Below are positions 34,123 to 39,308 of a DNA stretch of 39,308 nt, piece by piece. The notes beneath the pieces are model-generated. The model did no database searches, was not told the DNA's origin, and saw only the letters and a list, made by a program, of their open reading frames with translations. The DNA lies in IMG/VR virus record IMGVR_UViG_3300031746_001045, positions 1 through 39,308 of that record; one strand, given 5' to 3'. How positions within the stretch are numbered: position 1 is the stretch's first letter; each line of letters starts with the position of its first letter. The stretch is from a virus. The position numbers and the translations under genes are program-made.

Positions 34123-34863
34123 AATATTATTAACTAAGGAATCTACGGATTCCTTTTTTGTTTTATATGATGTCATTATTGGTTTTTGACCTTTTCCTGT
34201 TTGAGTATCTTTTTTCTCAGCGGTTCTTTTTTGTTGACATGCAGATTTTTTTTGTGAATCACTCATTTTACCAGCAACTCCAGCCGCCCTACATTTAGGA
34301 TATGAACCTTTAGAAGTATCTTGTCGTCCACAGGGAGGGTGTTTACCGTCAACTTTACTACAAATGTTAACCCAAGGACCTTTTGGTTGAGAAGACCCCT
34401 TAGGTTTCTTCTTTTTACCAAACCAAACGGCAAGATCCTCATTTAATATTCCATTATCTGAAACCTCAACCCATTCATTAAATGGTACCTTTTCTGTGAA
34501 TGGTTCCATTTTTTCTTTAAAACTTGGCAAACCTTCCTTAGACATAAATGGATTAACCACATTACCATCATCATCTGAAAATGTTGATGAAGGATGTTTT
34601 TTAATATAATTTGTAATTTTTTTTGCGGTGGATTCTATTTTTTTTATCTGATCCAATCTTTCATCCATAGATCCATCATAACTATCATACGCCAAAAGTG
34701 GGCTATCATATTTAGAAACAGATTTTGTATAAGGACCTAATGAAGTTCCACTCCATGGTCTAAGTCCTGGTTGCATTGGTAATATATAAGTACCTCTAGA
34801 TCCACTACTGTCTCCGGTAGCTTCTCTAATTATATTTTTTATGATTCTATCTAAATTTTTCAT
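34096..34863 (-). CDS. Conserved phage protein with basic Cys-rich C-terminal module
   Basis: 255 residues. It starts KNLDRIIKNIIREATGD, like 33159-33626. The C-terminal module (about 165-235: PKGPWVNICSKVDGKHPPCG, SYPKCRAAGVAGKMSDSQKK, SACQQKRTAEKK) is basic with four cysteines and resembles the DUF6321-type module seen in marine phage and giant-virus proteins; that family name is from memory and unverified. A further Trp-Phe-Gly-Lys linker precedes it. The gene is divergent from 34894 across a 30-base gap with a TATTTATA box. The terminator of the convergent gene lies inside its last 25 codons. Confidence 0.7.
   Translation of the reverse strand: MKNLDRIIKNIIREATGDSSGSRGTYILPMQPGLRPWSGTSLGPYTKSVSKYDSPLLAYDSYDGSMDERLDQIKKIESTAKKITNYIKKHPSSTFSDDDGNVVNPFMSKEGLPSFKEKMEPFTEKVPFNEWVEVSDNGILNEDLAVWFGKKKKPKGSSQPKGPWVNICSKVDGKHPPCGRQDTSKGSYPKCRAAGVAGKMSDSQKKSACQQKRTAEKKDTQTGKGQKPIMTSYKTKKESVDSLVNNILIEIRNSV
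34136..34165 (+). terminator. Rho-independent terminator inside convergent gene
   Basis: Perfect eight-pair stem AAGGAATC/GATTCCTT with a TACG loop, followed by TTTTGTTTT. It serves the plus-strand gene ending at 34122 and at the same time codes the Lys-Glu-Ser-Val-Asp-Ser region of the minus-strand gene 34096-34863. Confidence 0.75.
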
Positions 34864-34875
34864 TTGATTATATTT

Positions 34876-34883
34876 TATAAATA
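34876..34883. promoter_or_regulatory. TATAAATA/TATTTATA box in divergent gap
   Basis: The 30-base gap between divergent genes (ATG 34863 minus, ATG 34894 plus) contains TATAAATA on the plus strand, i.e. TATTTATA on the minus strand, 12 and 10 bases from the two starts. It could serve either direction. Confidence 0.35.
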
Positions 34884-34893
34884 TCTTATTATT

Positions 34894-35109
34894 ATGAATA
34901 TGGAACAGGAAAATACAAACTATGGTAATTTATTTGGGACTATCGATCTACTAAGTGAAGAACACCTTGAAATAATACTATCAACGATGGATAATGATCA
35001 CTCACTTTTTTATTTAATTGAGTCAGTTAAATCCGCTCATCAAAAAGGTTGTTATAGTATTGGTGAAACTGAAGTTATTTCTAAAGCAATTAGAACTTTA
35101 TTAAAATAA
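34894..35109 (+). CDS. Small acidic hypothetical protein
   Basis: 71 residues from ATG 34894 (ATG 34900 also possible); a TTG at 34864 would extend over the divergent gap and is unlikely. Acidic and helical, with LLSEEHLEIILSTMDND and TEVISKAIRTLLK. The family is unknown. It is convergent with the HNH endonuclease gene, overlapping it by nine bases. Confidence 0.6.
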   Translation: MNMEQENTNYGNLFGTIDLLSEEHLEIILSTMDNDHSLFYLIESVKSAHQKGCYSIGETEVISKAIRTLLK

Positions 35110-35781
35110 TTTATTTGATTTTTTAATATTATCAACACCCCACATAGGTTGTAAATTATCTAATGACCAACATTTCATAAATTCACTATCTCCCATTTCT
35201 TGAATATTATAATGAGTTATTGGTAATTTATGGTCCACATGCCAATCACCGTAGTTATCCCAAGACATTTTATCTGTAAATTTATTTTCTAAATGTGATA
35301 TTAGTTGTTCAGGTGTGTATTGTAGGATATCAAAATAGTGTTTGTTTTTTTCAACATTACTTTCTTTTAATACCTGATATATTGCGGTTCTGAAATTACT
35401 GATTAGTTTATAGAGGGGGTCTCTCGATTTACGATTTCTTTCGTAATCTCGTTTGGTTTTTCTAATGTTATCTATATTTTTTTTACGGTATTCTTTAAGA
35501 TATTCTTTACGATGTTCTTTGTTTTGTTCATACCAACTCTTAACATATTCTTTTACCGATTCTTTATTTTTTTCTCTCCATTTTTTATCAGAAATTTTTT
35601 TACCACCAATATTTCTTCTACCTGATGAACCAAGAATAATACCATTACTTCTTAATGTATTTAAAACAATTGTTTTATGTATTTTTAATTTTTCGCTAAT
35701 AGTGGGGGAACCCAATAAATCTTCAGTATATAATTTTATAATTTCACTTATTTGTGACTCTGTTAATTCTATTTTTTTCAT
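35101..35781 (-). CDS. HNH homing endonuclease
   Basis: 226 residues from ATG 35781; an upstream ATG at 35835 would run into the capsid-gene terminator and is rejected. An HTH-like N-terminus (LTESQISEIIKLYTEDLLGS ... ISEKLKIHKTIVLNTLR) precedes a Lys/Glu/Tyr-rich linker and a C-terminal HNH domain: W180-H181-V-D-H184-K-L-P-I, then CWSLDNLQPM (204-213) and DNIKKSNKL (217-225). Such genes cut HEG-free relatives and often sit beside conserved structural genes. Here it lies just downstream of the capsid gene, past a terminator, with its own TATTTATA box. Confidence 0.88.
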   Translation of the reverse strand: MKKIELTESQISEIIKLYTEDLLGSPTISEKLKIHKTIVLNTLRSNGIILGSSGRRNIGGKKISDKKWREKNKESVKEYVKSWYEQNKEHRKEYLKEYRKKNIDNIRKTKRDYERNRKSRDPLYKLISNFRTAIYQVLKESNVEKNKHYFDILQYTPEQLISHLENKFTDKMSWDNYGDWHVDHKLPITHYNIQEMGDSEFMKCWSLDNLQPMWGVDNIKKSNKLF

Positions 35782-35786
35782 ATACA

Positions 35787-35794
35787 TATAAATA
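35787..35794 (-). promoter_or_regulatory. TATTTATA box before HNH gene
   Basis: The minus strand reads TATTTATA five bases upstream of ATG 35781. It lies between the capsid terminator and the HNH gene. Confidence 0.35.
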
Positions 35795-35835
35795 TAACCT
35801 ATTTGACCAAAAAACATATAGTTAATGTGGGGCAT

Positions 35836-35864
35836 AAAAAAAGGGACAATAAATTGTCCCTTTT
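35836..35864 (-). terminator. Terminator after capsid gene
   Basis: On the minus strand a stem GGGACA/TGTCCC (extendable to eight pairs, GGGACAAT/ATTGTCCC) is followed by seven T. It lies 23 bases after the capsid stop. In the plus direction only four T follow, so it mainly ends minus-strand transcription. Confidence 0.88.
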
Positions 35865-35887
35865 AGTGTTATTCTTTAAGATTTTGA

Positions 35888-37804
35888 TTATCTCAATTCT
35901 CTTAAATCGAATGTTCTAACACCATCTACAGTAATTCTTCCGTAAAACCGGTTATTTACCATCTTTTTTGCGTATCTCGTCATTATTCCTTTGATCGGAG
36001 TAAAGTTGAACGGATTGTACATTGTAGGTGTTAATTGTAGAGGTACATACGGTGCGTAGATGTAACCTGTGTCTAACAATGATGTTCCTTTGTGTCCAAT
36101 CAAAACTTGGTTTGCTGGGAAGTAAGGATCACGATAAACTTGGTATCTACCTGATAATGTACCAACTCTTTCAATACCCATATTGTACTGATCTTGGTCA
36201 GGAGCCGCGTTAGATACATGGAAGTATTCTAAATCGTCAAAGATTGCAGAAACCTCAGATGAAACAACGATCCAGTTAGCACCACCACGAAGAGTTGACT
36301 TGTGGATTTGTGCCGACAATTGATTGATTGCTGTAATCAAAGTTTGGTTCCAATCTTTCTGAGTGTAAGATGTTGTTTGAGAAATTCTTCTCCATCCGTT
36401 GTAATCCCATCGTAATTGCCAAGCCGCTCCTTTTCTCAAGTCACGAAGGATCTCACGATCGATCTCAGCTGCTACTTGCTCAGATAACAATGCAGTTAAC
36501 TCAGCTTCAGCGTCAATGTTATGGAATGCCGCAACATCTTGAGCTAATTCAGGAGACCATTGTGCTCTTAGTTTTCTTTCTGTAACAGAAACTGTTACTG
36601 ACTCAAGGTCAAAAGAAACCTCACCAATTTGATCTTCAAACTCAAGGTTAGCATATCTTCTATACCAAGCGATGAATGAAGTACCAGAAGTACCTGAGTA
36701 GATTGTAGTACCTGTGTATCCGTCAAGTGATGTTGCATCACAATCAGCACATACAGGACAAGATAAATCTACCTCTAAGTAAATACATCCGTTATTATCA
36801 CAGATATCGTTATAGTTACCACCGTTACCACCGTTAGTTGGGTCGTTAGGGTATGTACCATTGTTGTTAAATACTGTGTTTGTGTTTTGTCCGTAAGCAA
36901 CGATACCTTTACCATATATTTGAGTTACAACTCTAAATAATAAAGGAACAAAAACTGTTAGACCTCCTGTAGTTGCAGTTAATACATTACATGGTGTTGT
37001 ATTCGCAGAAATAATTGAAGTTCCGTAGATTCTTAAGTCAGAAAGGAAAGATTCAGTATCCATTTCGTTACCGTCTGGTCCAATAAGTTTTCCTGCTCCT
37101 GAGTTGTTAAATCCACAAAGTTTCATAACAACTTTTCTTGTGTTTCCTGAGTACGCCGTTAAAGGTGCGTCAACTAAGCTACTACCAGCCCATACTTGTA
37201 CAGCTGTGTTAGCGGTAACTGCAGTCCATTTACCTTTAGAGTAATCAAACAATCCTGGAGGATCTAAACCTGCCTCATTTCCTTCGTAGAATAAATCGTA
37301 AAGATCTTTTTTGTAAGGATAGTTAGGTGCGGTACCTCCTGGGTATCCAGCGTTTGTGTCAGTTGGCCCATTAGGTGCTCCGTAAGGTGCTTGGTGTACT
37401 CCACCTGCATCTGCTACTCCTGTTTGAGGGTAGCCATTAGCGTCATAAGATGATGCGTTTTGGTATCCTTGAATACGAGGTACAAAGAAGAACAATTTAC
37501 CGATAGGTAAGTTCATTGCTTGTACAGATACGATGTCGTTAGCCAACAATTTAGAGAATACTCTTCTCACGATAGGGAAGACAACAGTTTCGAATGCTCC
37601 GTTAGAAGATCCGTCAGAAGTTGCTTCGTTTATAAGGTGTGACGCTTGATTCTCATATAATTGTGCCACATTTTCTTTTAAGTGACCTTTTAGACCTTCT
37701 AAGAAGCCTAACTTGTCCCATTTGTTAATTGTGTCTTCTTTGATAACTTTAAGGTGTTTTAACCCAATATTACCAACAAGACCTGATTCTAATAATGCTC
37801 CCAT
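35888..37804 (-). CDS. gp23-like major capsid protein
   Basis: 638 residues, HK97 fold of the T4 type. The N-terminal region FLEGLKGHLKENVAQLYENQ is the assembly peptide, normally removed by the prohead protease. FETVVFPIVRRVFSKLLAND followed by PIGKLFFFVPR is the start of the conserved body. VTERKLRAQWSPELAQDVAA and EIDREILRDLRKGA are the most conserved gp23 segments. The C-terminus has RYAKKMVNNRFYG. T4 gp23 is 521 residues, so this form carries about 115 extra, mostly in a Gly/Asn/Tyr-rich central region (about 120-375) with cysteine pairs (CDNNGC, CPVCADC). It follows the scaffold gene as in T4 and ends at a strong terminator. T4 numbering is known; the insertion estimate is by eye. Confidence 0.93.
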   Translation of the reverse strand: MGALLESGLVGNIGLKHLKVIKEDTINKWDKLGFLEGLKGHLKENVAQLYENQASHLINEATSDGSSNGAFETVVFPIVRRVFSKLLANDIVSVQAMNLPIGKLFFFVPRIQGYQNASSYDANGYPQTGVADAGGVHQAPYGAPNGPTDTNAGYPGGTAPNYPYKKDLYDLFYEGNEAGLDPPGLFDYSKGKWTAVTANTAVQVWAGSSLVDAPLTAYSGNTRKVVMKLCGFNNSGAGKLIGPDGNEMDTESFLSDLRIYGTSIISANTTPCNVLTATTGGLTVFVPLLFRVVTQIYGKGIVAYGQNTNTVFNNNGTYPNDPTNGGNGGNYNDICDNNGCIYLEVDLSCPVCADCDATSLDGYTGTTIYSGTSGTSFIAWYRRYANLEFEDQIGEVSFDLESVTVSVTERKLRAQWSPELAQDVAAFHNIDAEAELTALLSEQVAAEIDREILRDLRKGAAWQLRWDYNGWRRISQTTSYTQKDWNQTLITAINQLSAQIHKSTLRGGANWIVVSSEVSAIFDDLEYFHVSNAAPDQDQYNMGIERVGTLSGRYQVYRDPYFPANQVLIGHKGTSLLDTGYIYAPYVPLQLTPTMYNPFNFTPIKGIMTRYAKKMVNNRFYGRITVDGVRTFDLRELR

Positions 37805-37837
37805 TTTTTTGGTTTTTTATTTTTTTTAGTTTATTTT

Positions 37838-37845
37838 TATTTATA
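37838..37845 (-). promoter_or_regulatory. T4-type late promoter box TATAAATA before capsid gene
   Basis: The minus strand reads TATAAATA, the exact T4 late-promoter core, 33 bases before ATG 37804, overlapping the TAA of the upstream scaffold gene. An A-rich leader without G follows. Of the boxes in this window it has the most promoter-like spacing. Confidence 0.5.
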
Positions 37846-39308
37846 ATTTACTCATTAAATCTTTCATTCTTAAGAATTGAGGATTTTCGTAAGTTTTTGA
37901 TTCAATCAAATTAGCTGCTGAACCTGACTCAACAGATCTATTAACAGTTCTTTCAATTGATTCGGTTATTTTTTGTTCTGATGAAGAACCACCTGAATTT
38001 AATTCAGATTTTATAGCTCTGTACAGACTTTTTGATTCTTTCAAAGATTCAACATTATCAAATCTTCTAAGAACATTTATTTTTTCTTGTTTTGTCGTTG
38101 AGTGTTCGGTGAACAATCGTGTTGCGTAAGCTAGATTTGAATTGAAAACAGCAACCTCATTCAATTTAATTCTAAAAATATCAAGAGCTTTTTTGTATTC
38201 TTCATTTTTCTCTCTTAACAATTGAACTTCTTGGTTTGTACTTTCGGAAATTTTGAATGGATTATATTCAAAATTTCTGTTGTTTGTTCTCGCTTTTCTC
38301 AAGCCACGACTACCATCTTTAGATCCATTACCATAAGTTCTTGACGCTTCTTTGGTCTCAACTTTTTTCATAGATCCTTTTTCCATGTTTTCACCTTCTT
38401 TATATTCAAACTTGGCTTTCCCTGTTCCCATCGCTTTTGTACCTTTACCGAAAGCTTCTTTTCTTTTTTGATCAAATCCGCCGCCCATATTAGGTTTTTT
38501 GTCGTATGCGAATTTAGGTCCTTTACCAATTCCGACTCCTTTTGCTTTAAGTGTTTTTTTGATAGCTTCCATTACTGTGTCCAAATCCACTGAATCTGAT
38601 TCCATGTCTTCTTCCATTTCATAGTTATGTTCGTTTCCGTCATGCATTTCTTCCATTTCATAGTCTTTGTAATGTCCATCAACATCACCCATTTTATGAC
38701 CATTACTTCTTTTAAAATCATGTTTGTTTCCGCCATACATTTCTTCCATTTCAGGATCAACACCTTCTGCCATGTCATCTTCATAGTCTCTTTGTCTACG
38801 AGATCTGAATATATCTTCCATGTCATCTCCCATGTTATCTTCCATACGAGATCTTAATCTATCTCTCATAGGTGTTTCAAATCTACCTTTATGAGATCTG
38901 ATCGCATCTCTCACAGGAGTTTCAAATCCCATTTCATCTTCGTCTTCTATTGAAAAATCATCATCATCGTCTTCTAATGAGAAATCATCGTCCTCATCAT
39001 CCATTTCAATTTCATAGATAGCTCCTTCCATGTCCACATCAGCATCACCATACATTTCATCATCTTCCGATAATCCATCATAGTACTCGTCGTCTGTTCC
39101 CATATCAAGTTCAGATTCACCTAAATGTATCATGTACTCGTCTTCGCCATCTGTAAGGTGAATGTTTCCACCTTCTTTTTTTACGATAATTCCATCTTCG
39201 TCGCCCATTGCTTTAAAAACTCTAAGAACTTCAGAATCAGATGCGTCTGTCATGTCAATGGTTTCATCATCCATTTCATCGTCCTCGTCATCCATTTCAT
39301 CGTCCTCG
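37841..39308 (-). CDS. Acidic scaffold/prohead-core-like protein (5' end outside window)
   Basis: The frame stays open from TAA at 37841 to the right edge (489 codons), so the start is probably beyond it, although ATG 39295 is available. The N-terminal part is extremely acidic (EDDDDDFSIEDEDEMG) with internal repeats (GFETPVRDAIRS/RFETPMRDRLRS, and EMEEMYGGN/EMEEMHDGN). The C-terminal 150 residues are helical and resemble a T4 gp22-type core protein: LREKNEEYKKALDIFRIKLN, LAYATRLFTEH and KINVLRRFDNVESLKE. Its place directly upstream of the gp23-like gene matches the T4 order 22-23. It would form the internal core around which the capsid assembles and then be degraded. Confidence 0.75.
   Translation of the reverse strand, partial: EDDEMDDEDDEMDDETIDMTDASDSEVLRVFKAMGDEDGIIVKKEGGNIHLTDGEDEYMIHLGESELDMGTDDEYYDGLSEDDEMYGDADVDMEGAIYEIEMDDEDDDFSLEDDDDDFSIEDEDEMGFETPVRDAIRSHKGRFETPMRDRLRSRMEDNMGDDMEDIFRSRRQRDYEDDMAEGVDPEMEEMYGGNKHDFKRSNGHKMGDVDGHYKDYEMEEMHDGNEHNYEMEEDMESDSVDLDTVMEAIKKTLKAKGVGIGKGPKFAYDKKPNMGGGFDQKRKEAFGKGTKAMGTGKAKFEYKEGENMEKGSMKKVETKEASRTYGNGSKDGSRGLRKARTNNRNFEYNPFKISESTNQEVQLLREKNEEYKKALDIFRIKLNEVAVFNSNLAYATRLFTEHSTTKQEKINVLRRFDNVESLKESKSLYRAIKSELNSGGSSSEQKITESIERTVNRSVESGSAANLIESKTYENPQFLRMKDLMSKL
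39267..39308 (-). repeat. Two tandem 21-base repeats at window edge
   Basis: Two identical copies of a 21-base unit (39267-39287 and 39288-39308) coding the Glu-Asp-Asp-Glu-Met-Asp-Asp acidic unit of the scaffold gene. The window stops exactly at the end of a copy. Confidence 0.9.

Noticed and set aside
1-39308. Uniform genetic code 4 (UGA = Trp everywhere)
   Set aside because: TGA at 30879 is followed by about 47 out-of-register codons overlapping the next gene, and TGG is used freely for Trp. Partial or context-dependent readthrough remains open, full recoding is not supported.

Overview
The window looks like part of a large, AT-rich, T4-like tailed phage (myovirus), probably infecting a member of the Bacteroidota. 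Phage hallmarks are a gp23-type major capsid protein preceded by an acidic scaffold-like gene, a gp5-like baseplate OB-fold protein, a gp55-like late sigma factor, PhoH, dUTPase, a DEDD 3'-5' exonuclease and two free-standing homing endonucleases. The host guess is inference: starts lack Shine-Dalgarno sequences and sit in A-rich leaders, and one leader has a TAnnTTTG box. Genes are packed with short overlaps and almost all stop with TAA. No tRNA, rRNA, CRISPR array or integrase was seen. Both window edges fall inside coding tandem repeats.

Layout. (1) 1-7802, minus strand: virion surface proteins. These are a collagen-like G-T-N/G-T-S fibre of more than 1,670 residues running off the left edge, a small Pro/Thr-stalk protein, and a 731-residue lectin-like protein with a cysteine-rich insert. 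(2) 7856-10496, plus: five small genes of mostly unknown function, one WYL-like, ending at a clear terminator. (3) 10607-11521: an HTH/NUMOD3/Vsr-like homing endonuclease. (4) 11526-26038, plus: a long glycan operon with eight glycosyltransferases and a GT11 fragment. It holds a nucleotide-sugar cassette (GDP-fucose/colitose synthase-like, a ColD-like His-type PLP dehydratase, GDP-mannose 4,6-dehydratase) and a TagD-like nucleotidyltransferase, with exonuclease, dUTPase, PhoH and a HAD-like gene interspersed. (5) 26038-33626, plus: late sigma factor, then baseplate and tail proteins, one with a Pro/Thr stalk. (6) 33694-35781: small genes on both strands and an HNH homing endonuclease. (7) 35836-39308, minus: capsid protein and scaffold, with a terminator.

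How it fits together. Gmd, the ColD-like enzyme and the reductase would convert GDP-mannose to a GDP-3,6-dideoxyhexose such as GDP-colitose; without the ColD step they would make GDP-fucose. The neighbouring glycosyltransferases could attach such a sugar to virion protein, DNA or host glycan; the Thr/Ser/Asn-rich fibre is an obvious but unproven candidate. The sigma factor may recognise the TATTTATA/TATAAATA boxes found just upstream of many starts.

The most unusual signal is in-frame TGA at two apparent tryptophan positions (11586 and 18866). Five of the six complete genes that end in TGA also have a back-up TAA/TAG within one to four codons, so UGA may be partly read as Trp. One TGA stop (30879) argues against full recoding, and ordinary nonsense mutation remains possible.
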